Positions 1 to 12,764 of a stretch of 64,000 nucleotides of DNA are shown here, one piece after another. Position 1 is the stretch's first letter. The number at the start of each line of letters is the position of its first letter. The notes under the pieces are model-generated. The model was given only the letters and a program-made list of their open reading frames with translations, was not told the DNA's origin and made no database searches. This DNA comes from Protonemura montana (taxonomy: Eukaryota; Arthropoda; Insecta; Plecoptera; Nemouridae): contig OX387606.1 of assembly GCA_947568835.1 (NCBI GenBank), positions 11,160,001 to 11,224,000 on the forward strand, read 5' to 3'. Made by a program: the position numbers and the translations under genes.

Positions 1-1521
1 AGTCGATGTCTTCCCGCTTGGCTCTCGATTGTCTGTTTGCTTTGTCACGGTCCATCTACATTCATTATCTCTGTCATTAGCACAGTTAATTCATATCATG
101 AAATTAGCGAGGACGTCGCGAGTCATTCGACGCTCGCGCGAAAATTCGTCCTGGTGGAAATTCGGATGTTTGGTAGTTTTGAGGACCGCCCATCTTGTTT
201 CCTAAGCGCTTTCACATGGAGAGTCTACGATTTGAGGTGCCAGTGACGCCCCCCCCCCCCCCCCCTCTTTGTTACTCGAGCTGGGGGGCTCGCTTGCTTG
301 CACCGCTCAGAACTATTGTAATACGCGCGATTGAAATTCCTGTGTGGGCAGTCGATGAAAACTTTTTTTTTGCACGCTGGGATAAATATTATGCGAACGC
401 GTTCCCGTGAATCAATCAACGCCGAAGGGTTGAGGTTCGTGTGTGCGGTGAGAATTTAATTTCGGCTGCCTTTTTTCCTTTTTCAGTTTCGAATCTCATA
501 TTTTGGTGGCCCCATCGCTTTGAGTGAATACGAATTTAGAGCGGGGCGGTACAGGGTGTCGGAGGCGAGTATGTTGATGGCTTGATGCCAGGAGAGCGAA
601 TCAATCAAAGGCTATACGTTATTAGATTGGAGACTCTGAAAGAAAATGTAAATCTCTATGCATGAAAGCTTCGGATTCGTTTAGACTAAACAATGTAGTT
701 TAAAATTGACACGTTTGTTTTCCCTTGCATTTCTCCTTGGTAACGTTTCAACGTGACATTTTCCTTGTCAACGTTGTCCAGCCAAGCAGCTGACATTTCA
801 TCATCTGAAAGTGTTACCCATCGTTCAGAGAACGCATGGTGCACAGGACGCGTATTACTCCGTCGTTGCTAAATCCCTTCTCCACCGCCACGTCGCCACA
901 CCAACATATTATCGAAGCTCCACCCGGCATGTCCCTTGAGATGTGTATTATTTATTTTTCATCCCATCTGCTCTGCTACGACTGGACCAATAACAATCAT
1001 CCAGACCCGAATGCTGATTGTCAACGTCGAACGTCGCGCGAGTCCGTGTTTCCCACGCCGCACGTCTAATCGAAACAGCGACGCTATTTTCCGAGCAGTT
1101 TTCCGACTATTTTCTCTGACCGTTTTTCCGAGAAAAAATTGCGACATGTGTTATATGTATAGGAGGAGCGTGGTGTGTTTAACTGCAATATAACGTCACT
1201 AATGTGTTTTGTTGTGGGTGTTGCGAGTCGTTCCACGGTGTGAACACATTAAAGCACGAACTAGACGGCGCGCGAAGCTTCGAGGAAAAACCAAGCATGC
1301 ACTTTCTTTCTCTCTGTAATGAAATTTTGCGATTTTTGATTAAATATGGGGAGGAGATTTCATTACCGCGCGCTCGTTCAGTGTGCTGCAAGGGCGAATT
1401 GGAAATCTAGTAAGTTACAAGTCTGATTTTATACAAACTCCATTTCGGGAGTTAAAAATTGTAATTGAGAGCAGAGGGCTGAGAGAACATAACGCTATTC
1501 TTAGATTTGAATGTGTGCATA
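1..1521. repeat. 1.9 kb tandem repeat, copy 1 (cut by window edge)
   Basis: This stretch is repeated almost perfectly at 1901-3417. Differences I can see are T/C at 37 versus 1937, a G/A change near 417 versus 2313, and a C-tract of 17 versus 13. The two copies stay aligned to base 1521 (3417) and then part abruptly. No convincing coding frame is present; the short ORFs on both strands are unrelated to any family I know. The window opens inside or at the edge of the unit, so more copies may lie to the left. An assembly artefact (unmerged haplotypes) is the main alternative. Confidence 0.95.
249..265. repeat. Poly-C tract (C17) in repeat copy 1
   Basis: A run of 17 C; the matching tract in copy 2 (2149-2161) has 13. 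Confidence 0.95.
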
Positions 1522-1546
1522 GCGGACACTTCGAAATGTGTCCGCT
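1521..1546. repeat. Short hairpin at repeat breakpoint
   Basis: Arms AGCGGACAC and GTGTCCGCT are perfectly complementary around an eight-base loop. It starts at the base where the two 1.9 kb copies part. Confidence 0.8.
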
Positions 1547-1900
1547 ATCTAGGTGTATCATGGTCTTGGGGATTATTTCTGGCATCCTATTAAGTAATGT
1601 GAGCAGTCGAGTCTTTAAGACAGCATTAGGGCACAGAGCTAACATAGTTAGTATCGAGTTTCCACGGCGCAACTTTTCAATTTAGAAAACGTAATTAAAA
1701 GTAAACCATCGCATGCAAATTAAATGAGTTAGAATACGTCAGAAAGTAAAAATGAAAAAATACCCACTTCCAAACATTTTCTTTTTATGTATCACCCCCT
1801 GACACACATTTTTCAACAATGAACACGTCCCCCAATCCAATGAAATCTATTACACACTCAATATCGAGAGTGCTTTTAAAATCCACTTTGTCGTTTTTAT
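1522..1900. other. Spacer between the two 1.9 kb repeat copies
   Basis: This 379 bp segment follows copy 1 and is not found after copy 2 within the window. It opens with a hairpin (1521-1546, nine-base arms AGCGGACAC / GTGTCCGCT). If the array continues to the left of the window, this piece would be part of the full repeat unit. No gene is seen. Confidence 0.6.
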
Positions 1901-3417
1901 AGTCGATGTCTTCCCGCTTGGCTCTCGATTGTCTGTTCGCTTTGTCACGGTCCATCTACATTCATTATCTCTGTCATTAGCACAGTTAATTCATATCATG
2001 AAATTAGCGAGGACGTCGCGAGTCATTCGACGCTCGCGCGAAAATTCGTCCTGGTGGAAATTCGGATGTTTGGTAGTTTTGAGGACCGCCCATCTTGTTT
2101 CCTAAGCGCTTTCACATGGAGAGTCTACGATTTGAGGTGCCAGTGACGCCCCCCCCCCCCCTCTTTGTTACTCGAGCTGGGGGGCTCGCTTGCTTGCACC
2201 GCTCAGAACTATTGTAATACGCGCGATTGAAATTCCTGTGTGGGCAGTCGATGAAAACTTTTTTTTTGCACGCTGGGATAAATATTATGCGAACGCGTTC
2301 CCGTGAATCAATCAACACCGAAGGGTTGAGGTTCGTGTGTGCGGTGAGAATTTAATTTCGGCTGCCTTTTTTCCTTTTTCAGTTTCGAATCTCATATTTT
2401 GGTGGCCCCATCGCTTTGAGTGAATACGAATTTAGAGCGGGGCGGTACAGGGTGTCGGAGGCGAGTATGTTGATGGCTTGATGCCAGGAGAGCGAATCAA
2501 TCAAAGGCTATACGTTATTAGATTGGAGACTCTGAAAGAAAATGTAAATCTCTATGCATGAAAGCTTCGGATTCGTTTAGACTAAACAATGTAGTTTAAA
2601 ATTGACACGTTTGTTTTCCCTTGCATTTCTCCTTGGTAACGTTTCAACGTGACATTTTCCTTGTCAACGTTGTCCAGCCAAGCAGCTGACATTTCATCAT
2701 CTGAAAGTGTTACCCATCGTTCAGAGAACGCATGGTGCACAGGACGCGTATTACTCCGTCGTTGCTAAATCCCTTCTCCACCGCCACGTCGCCACACCAA
2801 CATATTATCGAAGCTCCACCCGGCATGTCCCTTGAGATGTGTATTATTTATTTTTCATCCCATCTGCTCTGCTACGACTGGACCAATAACAATCATCCAG
2901 ACCCGAATGCTGATTGTCAACGTCGAACGTCGCGCGAGTCCGTGTTTCCCACGCCGCACGTCTAATCGAAACAGCGACGCTATTTTCCGAGCAGTTTTCC
3001 GACTATTTTCTCTGACCGTTTTTCCGAGAAAAAATTGCGACATGTGTTATATGTATAGGAGGAGCGTGGTGTGTTTAACTGCAATATAACGTCACTAATG
3101 TGTTTTGTTGTGGGTGTTGCGAGTCGTTCCACGGTGTGAACACATTAAAGCACGAACTAGACGGCGCGCGAAGCTTCGAGGAAAAACCAAGCATGCACTT
3201 TCTTTCTCTCTGTAATGAAATTTTGCGATTTTTGATTAAATATGGGGAGGAGATTTCATTACCGCGCGCTCGTTCAGTGTGCTGCAAGGGCGAATTGGAA
3301 ATCTAGTAAGTTACAAGTCTGATTTTATACAAACTCCATTTCGGGAGTTAAAAATTGTAATTGAGAGCAGAGGGCTGAGAGAACATAACGCTATTCTTAG
3401 ATTTGAATGTGTGCATA
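1901..3417. repeat. 1.9 kb tandem repeat, copy 2
   Basis: Copy 2 is in direct orientation to copy 1, with an offset of 1900 bp before the C-tract and 1896 bp after it because the tract is four bases shorter. Identity is above 99% by eye. It ends abruptly at 3417, after which the sequence is single-copy in this window. Confidence 0.95.
2149..2161. repeat. Poly-C tract (C13) in repeat copy 2
   Basis: Four bases shorter than the same tract in copy 1, consistent with slippage after duplication. Confidence 0.95.
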
Positions 3418-6400
3418 ACATACAGTTACCGATACGTCAAGGGTATGGTCGTGGACTAGATATTTCCAAATGTGTTGCTTTCTTTGTGTAAGAGCGTACT
3501 GTCTGAAAGTTTGTGGTTTTTGTTATGGAGTAGCATACTCGACGTCTGGTTCCATTTGTTATTCGAACAGGCGGTAAATACGCGTAGGAATGATTAAATT
3601 TTCCACCGCTATTTCCCATGACTTCGTTTTCCTTTGTGTATTTCCTAGGCTCCATAAATCATCGACGGCAACTATTATTCAATTGCCAGCTGCCACACAT
3701 ATAACATCAATAAACCGAAGAGGAGAAATAAAGATCAATTATTTCCGCTTGAAACACCATATAGAAGACAGCATCGCCATTTCGAAACCCCACAACGTAA
3801 TCTCTCTGGTCGAAGTCTATCTTTTCGATGACAAACGTTTCCCACATCTATCATCTCCGAGAACAGCTTAGCATCCATTTGTCATGGGCCGGACTCGATG
3901 CCTCAAAGTCAATGAGTTGTCCGACAGGATCCGGGCTCGGTACTCGACTGCCGACTTCCGACGCCAACCAAAACGTTGTCACCATTACGCACGGTTTATT
4001 AGCCATAAAAAGCTTTTTAGCCCTTTTTCCAATTTGCCATTGGATCGTCTGGTCTCGTCACAACATAAAAGGCCAGTCACGTATGCTCAAGTACTTCGAT
4101 AATATTGTGTTTCTACTTTCTTTTGCACTCGTCTTCTTTTCCCGCCTTAAGTGATGGGAAGAAAAGAGAGTTTAAGGATAAGTCGTCCCCAGGCCTTTTA
4201 GTTGTCGCTTTGTCAAATTCAATGAGAATGAATTTTGTAGGATTGAGAAACATAGAAAGAAACCCACTCACTGCCTATAACCCATAAAACACAACTGTGG
4301 GATGCTTGGATGTAGATTATCATATAAACAAGCCTCAATATTGGTAGAAGGTGATGAGAGAACTGTCGGGGCGTTTATAAAGTAGAACAGGACCCTGTTT
4401 ACTCATTGATGAGCAAAACACTCGTCACCGAGAAGTAGTTCTTGAGTGTTATGGTCACCATCATTGGATGCATTAACATTGGCTCAGAGTTGGCCTTGAA
4501 ATTGTTTTTGTGGAGAAAGCACTCTTTTCAAGGTCATCGCAATTTCACCAGTAGCGAACAGAAACGTTGTGAGTTTGCTTGTTTTTGCCAGCAATGGTGC
4601 AAAACGTTTCACCTTGGCTTATCAGGGCCTAATGGCTTTAGACGCTGACGCAGACTTCGCAGGCCAGTCTGGTCCATACCGCATAGGTGGTAGTTTCTAA
4701 CAAGGCTTATACGCTAACAACGCGATACGCAACTGGATAAACGCCATTGCATTGGAGTGAAAGTGTGTACTCGCTTTTTGTTATTAGCTCCTGACTCGTG
4801 GCTTTATTTTCACTGCCTCAGGACTTATACGAGCTTTTTAAATTGATGGCTTTGCTATAATTGATGTTTTGTAACAATTAGGTACATGTAGAGCCCTGTC
4901 TTTATAGCGTTTTTACACAATACAGTTGGCCGGGTTGTAATTCAATTTATTTTCTGTTAGCGTAGCTGAAAAACATATAAAATACGCTTAATATTAATTG
5001 AGTCGACTTATTTGTATCAAGGTCGTCACATGATGGGTTTGACTTATGCCTCATTAATTCATTTTAACTTAAAAATGGGATGTGAAGTGTATTTTCTAAT
5101 AGAACGCGCTTTGCATCTAGACTAGAACTGCCAGTTCCAGCCCGGAAAAAATCTCCTGTGGGTAGGTTAGAAACTGTTTGTCGTCGCCAACACCAAGGGA
5201 CTCTCTCTACGAGTGAAAATATAATTTTTTTTTTCCTAGACCTTTTCAACGACTTACGCTTTGCATTGCATTTAAGCCCACTCGGATTATCTTGCATCTC
5301 TCATACCCTCATGCCCTCTTTCGTATATCTACGTCATGCCGCGCCGCATTTATTTCAGTTTAAACACCATATCAACTCGAGGAGAAGCGCGAAATTGACA
5401 CGAACAAAATGAGATTTTGTTGACGACCGTCAGCCAAAAGTTCTATCAGGAGATCTTATCGCAAGATCTCTTGAAAGTTTAAGAACTTGCTGCTAATAAG
5501 TTAAACTGAAGTGGATCACGACATAGAACATGTAAACTTCCTGCTTTGGGTGAAACGAAGTGTAGGTAAAACAACTAAACGTCAGGAAAACTCTCATGGC
5601 GGCTGACGATAATTGTTCAGCGTGCCGTGAGAACTAGCCGGTAAACTCCCTTATATTTATTCAAATAACAGCTCGGATATGAATGTATATGTGTGTCTAC
5701 TGCAGGGCGTATCACTCACACAGGCTCTGATTATTCATGCCGTGGCTTTAACGACTTCCAGTGGGAAAAGTTTTAACGATAGATACTTTGTATGAAATGA
5801 TTTCGCTTGTTGGCTCCGACCGTGCAAGCAAAATAATCGGATTGACGCAAAGTGTAAAATGTCGGGATGGTTAATTTGATAACGTTGTTGGCTTACATAT
5901 TAACAATTTCCTCATTTCCTCTTAAACGTCAAATTAAAAAGTAATGAATGTCAAATCAAAAGAAATCTCTGGTCGTGGCGTATGCTAACGCTGCGTTATG
6001 TTGTGGAGACCATCGGACTCTGTGCGTCGCATCGGATGATTGATTCCCTCCCCCCCCCCCCCTCTCGCAGTAAGCTAAGATGCCTGGCGGCTGTGTCGAT
6101 TGCTCGCGAACTAATTCGCACTTGCTTCGGACTTGAAAGTAATTACTGTCGTTACCATCGATAGATCACCCTGGTGCGAATTCACAGCGGTTACATACTT
6201 GCGATCCGTCTTAGTGGGTGCGCTCGCTTCACATCGACGCGTAGCGCTCCTGTTTGCGCCTCATGGGATAAAGGAATGCTATTAAATATCGCTAGAAATC
6301 TTAGCGTGATTCTTAATTCTGCTGGATAGTACATGATGCTTTTTTCAGCCATCTTCAATTAGCCAAGTTTTATGTGGAATTCGATTCAAAATATAATTAT

Positions 6401-7476
6401 ATTTTAAAGAAAGTTTTTATTTGGTTGTTAAAATATTATTTTTGAATATATCTGTACCATCCCGCATTGAAATCCGCCTCTACCAAGATTACCCGATGAA
6501 GTATTCAAAAGAAAATCCAATACAGCGTCCCGGAGGATCAGTTTCCAATAGACGGGCGCGGTGGGTATCGGCCTGGTCGAACAATCTTTGCAGACTATGC
6601 TTAATTGAAGCTGAGGTATACACAGTAAGGGCTGGATAGGGTAAGGGCTGATGCTTTAGTGCCATTGTTCGAGACGGTGGATTAAGCTCCCTGGATTTCT
6701 CGGTGCGTCGCTATTTCAAGGAGATTATTTCCATCTTCTTACAGCCGAGTTACTTTGCTACGATTTTTCTGTTGTTGTTTTTACTTTGTCGATAATTTGA
6801 ATTCTGCGACAGAATTTTGTGAAAGTGTTCCTTAAGAATTTATTTATGTCTCCGAAAAGAAAGATACTCGCCTTTTTGGAAGTCCTACGCGCGAGTGCAA
6901 GCTTGTAAGTTATTCAACGTGGAACTTGAAGTCGTTCGAAATCGAAAAAACTTCTGCTCTTAGCGGATTTATGTTAGAAATCAGATAGAAATTACTTTTT
7001 TAATAAAAGAGTGCCTTTTTCTCATGTTTCTAGTTAATTATCTTCTGAACATTAATCCAACTTTTTTTTCTCAATTCGAGTCAGGGGGTACTTGAGGCGG
7101 TATTAAATATGAGGTTGAATTAAACAGCAACTTATTAATGTAGGTCAGGCAGGATGTCAGAACAGAGCGCACGACGCTGTAAAAACGGCAAAGAGGCGGC
7201 AATCTTTTCAAAACTCTTCACACTTCGCTCCGAGCTTTTAACTTTCTTTCAGAACTGATGGTGACATTTCAAATTAAGGATTGAATCGCCTGGGGTGTCG
7301 AGTGAAAAGAAGGCCATTCGACCAGTCCTTGGTCAAGATCAAAGACGGACGAAAAGGCACTCAGGCATATAAAAAAACAGGCGAAAGGGATAAAACGAAC
7401 ACCTTTCGGTCTTGACTCAATAACATTTCTCAACTTAAAGCAACGTTTACCAGTCACCCCGACAACACCTTCTTAC
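3418..7476. other. Non-coding stretch downstream of GPCR 1; no gene recognised
   Basis: I see no homologous coding frame on either strand. The remaining exon(s) of the minus-strand GPCR at 7477-8391, carrying TM7, would be expected here or further left, but I found no NPxxY-type segment. It holds a C13 tract (6050-6062) and a small inverted repeat around 5448-5471 (GAGATCTT / AAGATCTC). Confidence 0.5.
6050..6062. repeat. Poly-C tract (C13)
   Basis: A run of 13 C in non-coding DNA. Confidence 0.9.
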
Positions 7477-8391
7477 CTGCAAGAAGAAGACCATCACCCG
7501 AAACACATACGACGGCAGATTGAGCGCAATAAAAACCGTCGACACCACCAACAACATCTTAGTGACTTTCGCCTGCGTGTTCGCCGTCCGGTAGGCACCC
7601 TTCCTTTTGGAGGTCGCCGCCAACTCTGCAGCGCCCCTGCTCCCGTTTAATGACTTCCCGTGCTTAATCTTCTTGACGTTGCGCTCCGTCAAGGTCATCG
7701 AGCGTCGAATACGCGCCAAGTTCCACACGGTACGCACAATGCAAGCATTTAGCGTCGCGATCACGATGAACGGCAAGACTAGCGTGAACACAGTATCGAC
7801 ATAGTTCATTGTCTGTAATAAGTCCATGTCGTTTTCGTCGGGGTAGCACATAGTGACGTTGTTGCCGTTGAGTTCGACGTCTCTCAGTCCAGTGATGAAC
7901 GCGTAGGGGGAGAACGCGACGACAGTGAGGACAGTTAGGGCGGCGATCACGTACTTGGCACGGGACACGGTGCACATGGAGGGGCGTTTCAGAGGATAAC
8001 TAACTGCGATGAATCGTTCCACGGTGAACGCCACCACCAGCCAGGAACTGAGGAAGCAAGTCGCATACGTGACGAAGGTAGCGAGCTTGCACCCGACGTA
8101 GGTGTTGTAGAGGTTCACGTCGACCATACCCAGCCAGCTGACGAGGGTGGTGCCAAGGAAGAGAGTGTCGCTCACAGCCAAACTCGCCAGGTAAAAGCTG
8201 GATGAGAGCTTGCGGAGGTTGGTCGTCGAAAACACTATCACGGAGACGACGTTGCCGACGCTGCCCAAGACGACTAGAGTCGGAGTGAAGTAGAATTGAA
8301 ACCTCTCGACGATGACCTTGAAGTCGTCGGACTTATTAAGCGTGAGAGTTTCGTTGATTGGGTACCATTCGGTGGTATCGTTGAAGTCCAT
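7477..8391 (-). CDS. Rhodopsin-like (class A) GPCR, first coding exon, TM1-TM6
   Basis: Visible membrane segments run in order: TM1 with GSVGNVVSVIVF, TM2 with SFYLASLAVSD, TM3 starting at the conserved Cys (VGCKLATF) and ending in ERF in place of DRY, TM4, a second extracellular loop with an NVT glycosylation site and the partner Cys (MCYP), TM5, and TM6 with LNLPSY. The N-terminus carries N-x-S/T sites (NDT, NET, NKS). I prefer the ATG at 8391 because it aligns with the paralogue's start (MDxxxxTEWY); an upstream in-frame ATG at 8469 exists. The exon ends after FFLQ at a GTAAGA donor in phase 0; reading on, the frame stops after nine codons. TM7 and the tail must lie in a later exon I could not find. 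A neuropeptide-type receptor (TRH/FMRFamide-receptor-like group) is likely; the ligand is unknown. Confidence 0.9.
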
Positions 8392-8507
8392 CGTAGCGAA
8401 GAAGACGCCAAACAGGTCGGGGAATCGAGTCCCGCGAGCCTGTTCACGTCTCGACAACAAGTGGCCCAACCTCGACGCCTACATGACTCGACGTCGACGC
8501 CTCCACC

Positions 8508-8525
8508 TAATTAACTAGTTTAACG
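8508..8525 (-). promoter_or_regulatory. Conserved GTTAAAC-AGTTAATTA block upstream of GPCR 1
   Basis: An 18-base block differing at one position from 12765-12782 lies 117 bp upstream of the ATG, versus 119 bp for the paralogue. It resembles an HNF1-type or homeodomain (TAATTA) site. A regulatory role is inferred from position and conservation only. Confidence 0.4.
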
Positions 8526-8800
8526 GCGATCGCGAGCTCTTGAAATAGCTCGGCGTCGGTGCGCGGCGTTGGTTTTTGCTAATGCGCTAACAGCGAATCA
8601 TAACGACGGCGCCGGCCGACGACGGCGTGGAGTCCGCACGGGGTGAAGCGTCGGACGATAGTGTGCGATGAGGGGCAGGCGACGAGACGACGCTGGTACC
8701 TGCTTGCAGGGTGACGTCGCGGCGCACGCGTCGCGGTGGAGGCGCCGGCTGATCGAGGGCGCGTTGATATGGGAACGTTGATACTTTGGGAACGTTGATA
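8526..8800 (-). other. GC-rich 5' flank of GPCR 1, partly conserved with GPCR 2
   Basis: The flank contains GACGCTGGTACCTG (from 8689) and a GACGTCGCGGCGC...GTCGCGGTGGA stretch (8712-8743), both repeated upstream of the paralogue at 12953-13004. It is probably promoter or 5'UTR; on the minus strand GCAG|GTACC could be a donor of a 5' non-coding exon, which is speculative. Confidence 0.4.
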
Positions 8801-11797
8801 CTTCGGGAAATGAACATTTTTGTTAGTAAGAGTAATGGCTGAATTTTGTGGACTGGTTCACTGAAGTCAATTGAGGTTATTCAATTTTATTTCATTTTTT
8901 CCAATCAATTGACTTTGATTCCTCTGCCAAATGGCATGGCAGCGAACTTTCTGTGATTGCTGTTTTCCATTAGGTCCTCGAACCACCTCGCTTGGTGCCA
9001 CGTTGAAGCGTGATAGGAGATATTGGATATCCATTTGGATATTTTGGCCCAAGTGCTGGTGGATATTTCGTTAATTTCCTGGTGGCAAGTGACAGATTGT
9101 ACCAATATGGTTCCTTCACTTTTGCAGTCTTGTACCGATTTGGTGTCAGTCGGATTACTTTTGAGTCTTTTTTTAAGCCTGTCCAGAGATTTTAAGGCAA
9201 TTTGGTTACCTGCAGGGTTTAATTGTGGTTTTTTTTACAACTACGACGAAAATAGTACTGTTTACTAAGAGTTTAATATGCGCACCGAAAATAGTTTGGT
9301 GCCGTCCCCGTTATTGAGCATGTTCCGAACTTTATCAAGGCCGCGTACTTTTTTAACTTAGTGAAAATTTTCTTATTGGTGACCATATAAGAGGTAAAAA
9401 CCTTAAGAGGTATTAGAACCAAAGAATGTTTGCGAATTCCAAAATAGATTTTTGTAATACCTTTCGAAATTGCTTGATATTCTCTGTGCCTTCGTCGTAT
9501 TTCGAGTCAGATCATAATAGTCTAGCTTCAGAAATACCTGGCATCATCGATGACTGTCCAAACAAAAGTCCATTGCCTTACACAACGGAAGTTTTCAATC
9601 ATATGAACCCACGCTTCCGGATATCGGGAAAGAATTCCAATAAAACATCCTCGTTTCGTCACACATTTTCTGTAGATGAGTCCAAGCATTCAGGTTGAAT
9701 TTCAATCAAACCTGATCCCATTGATCCTCATCTCCGTTTGTTTCTGTACCAAGGTGTAACAGTGGCGTAACCGTGGGGCTCAAAAACTCAGAGAAGCCGA
9801 AAAAAAGACAGGCTTTAGCCATTGGCATGTTTCCGGTTTTTGTAAAGCGTATTACAACAGTTTTTTTAATTGTTTTACTTATTTCCTGTGATAATTGAAC
9901 ATTTTATTAGGAACGTCATAGCGATATCGATGTAGATATAACAATAGCGATAGATTACAGATAAACTAATTGATTGCTCCTCGTCATTGAACTTATTGAA
10001 ATTTGATGTAACTTATTTATTTTCCAATATCTTCGACCAATTCCCCTAGGTACAGCATCCGGCTTGCACACCCTCACGTCACTAAAACCGTGTCATAATT
10101 TTTGGGTGGATTGTTCTTGCGCGTATGCCAAATTAATAAAACTAACCTAAGATCCGTTTCCACAATTTTTGTCGGCGCCTAGCGGAACTGATGTCACTCA
10201 CTGAAACTTCGCAGATCTTAATTTTCCAAAAATGTTCCAATGCTCGGCAGCGGGTAGTAAACGCAATGTAATAAACGGGTTTCGAAAAAAAGGGCTTTTA
10301 CTGGCAATCGAACTAGCCAAAACTTCTCTTATCAATTTTCAGATTTTCTAAAAGAATTAAGAAAAATTTTGCAATTTTATTAAAAAAGTGGGTGAGCAAA
10401 ACTTTTAGGCAATTTTGTATATTTTTGGAAAATGATTGTGCGGTAGTAGGCGCGTGGTGGTTCAAAGGAGTTTCTGTTCCGTGTGTACGCCAATGCACAC
10501 GACCACCAGTGTTTGATTTTTACACTCGCTCTAAAATACGCCACTTTATATTAAATGTTCAGGTAGGTAAAGCACATCGTAATGACACTCGCTAAGCACA
10601 CAACGCGGTATCTCCATCAGTCGGGCTCAAGCTCACTAATCCGTGGGCCGATTCGCTGTGCGAAAGCTTCTCGAATTCATTTTTCTGCTATCAGACAAAT
10701 ACGTATCCATAACACAGGTCGGCGAGATAAACAGTGAGCCGGCGACTCTGCTCACAGAGAGATATAGACTTTATGACATGAATAATCCGTGCCCTTGTCT
10801 TACACTCGTCAGAAGACAGGATGCGTGGGTACTTTACTGCTCCATTGTGACATGATTTTATTTTTTTTATTTAGGTTCGTAATTGAAAATGCTTTCTCCT
10901 AACAGGCATATGCCTGATTTACCTAATCATGCACCCTATTTTCTGTCAATAAATAAATATGAAGTTTATGAGAATTATAATACCTGCTCGTTTTTTTCGT
11001 TCAGAAGATGATGCTTGCTTCGCTGTAAACTTTTAGTAAGTTCGCCATATAAAGGTAACGATTGTCAGAAGTTATCACTTCCTAGAGCTAAATAATCTGA
11101 TTACTTCCGAAGAGGACCGGCTAAAAGAACCTACTTAGACTCACTGTTTCTTTGTATGAGATTTCGTGTACATTTTTCTCTCAATACATTTTATTTTATT
11201 TTTAATCTACACAAAACGTAGTGTGCCATAGGAAAGGTCATAAGTTACGTTACACATAACAACTAACTAGGGCGCCATAGGTACTCGAACAAAGCGATAG
11301 TTTTAGTTCGACGCCACTGCTTTGTTGGTCGCTCCGCATGGCCTTGCTTTTCATTTGTCGATCTTGGCGAATTTGCCCGCAGCGGGTGCTAAAAGAGGAT
11401 TGGGCAAGATTCATTTTTCTCACGTTGGGAGCCTCAAAAAATAATATTAAAATACAAGTCAGGCCTCAATAACACATGAAAAAAAGAAAGAAAAACAGTC
11501 CCACATATCAGTAAACTAACCAAACGCGAGCTTTCAAGGTCACTGAAGACGTCAGGCCATGCAAGGAAATTCGGTAGTTGTGAACTACCTAACTAATAAA
11601 AAACCTAACTGAAGAAACTAACAAATAGTTTATACTAAGTACTATGCACACACAAACACATTGCATTGTTATAAACGTTTCCATTTACCCGTTTTTTAAT
11701 CTTTAATAAATGCATTGCCAATATTTTTCTTGCTGGGGAGCTCCAGTTTGTATCGCTTACCCCTTCACTACACTTGAGCGACTCACCCCAATCTTAC
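8801..11797. other. Non-coding stretch between the two GPCR genes
   Basis: No gene is recognised. The TM7 exon of the minus-strand GPCR at 11798-12646 should lie in or beyond this interval, but I found no candidate. Short ORFs here have no family features. Confidence 0.5.
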
Positions 11798-12646
11798 CTG
11801 CACGAAGAAAACCAGTGCCCGACACACGTACGACGGCAGATTCAGCGCAAGGAACGCCGTCGATACGACCAACAACATCTTTTCAAACTTCGCCTCCGAG
11901 CGCGACAAGCGGTCCATTCCGACGAACTCCGGCTTACCCCCGACCAACGGCGTCCCGTGCTGAATCTTGTTGTGTACCGTCAAGGTCATAGTGCGTCGAA
12001 TACGCGCCATCTTCCACACGGTACGCACAATGCACGCGTTTAACGTCGCGATCATTGCGAACGGCAAGATGAGCGTGATCGCGAAGTCGACATAGTTCAT
12101 CCACTCTAACAATCCCTTGACATGGTCTTCTGGGTAGCACAAGGTGACGTTGTTGCCGTTGATTTTTACGACTACCAGCCCCGTAATAAATGGGTATGGG
12201 GAGTACACGAACACAGTGACAGCCGTGAGGATAGCGACGACTAATTTAGCACGGGACACGGTGCAAATAGAGCGGCGTTTCAGAGGATAACTAACTGCGA
12301 TGAATCGTTCCACGGTGAACGCCACCACCAGCCAGGAACTGAGGAAGCAAGTCGCATACGTGACGAAAGTAGCGAGCTTACACCCGACGTAGGTATTGTA
12401 AAGATTCACGTCGACCATACCCAGCCAGCTGACGAGGGTGGCGCCAAGGAAGAGAATGTCGCTTACTGCCAAGCTCGCCAGGTAAAAGCTGGAGGAAATC
12501 TTGCGGAGGTTGGTCGTCGAAAACACTATCACGGAGACGACGTTGCCGACGCTGCCCAAGACGACTAGAGTCGGAGTGAAGTAGAGTTGGAATCTTTCGA
12601 CGAAGTTGTACCACCGGTACCACTCCGTACCTTCATCACCGTCCAT
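11798..12646 (-). CDS. Rhodopsin-like GPCR paralogue, first coding exon, TM1-TM6
   Basis: This is a close paralogue of the receptor at 7477-8391, near-identical from TM1 to TM4 (including VGCKLATF and TVERFIAVSYPLKR) and more diverged in the second extracellular loop, TM5 and the third intracellular loop, which is about 20 residues shorter. It keeps the TM3 Cys, ERF motif, loop-2 Cys after an NVT site, and TM6 LNLPSY. The 283-codon exon ends after FFVQ at a GTAAGA donor in phase 0, exactly the paralogue's position. The N-terminus is shorter and lacks the paralogue's N-linked sites. Same strand and ~4.2 kb spacing indicate tandem gene duplication. TM7 is not found, so completeness is unproven. 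Confidence 0.9.
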
Positions 12647-12764
12647 CTCGATGATGTGGCGTAGAACCTTTCTTGGGGACGAGTCCCGTGAGTCTGTTCA
12701 CTTTTCTACAACTTGTTGCTGACACCAGCAGTCTGGGGCGACGCTTGATGACTACGCCGTCACT

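Noticed and set aside
8587-8817. 76-codon minus ORF upstream of GPCR 1
   Set aside because: Nucleotide conservation with the paralogue does not keep the reading frame, so it is more likely 5'UTR or promoter.
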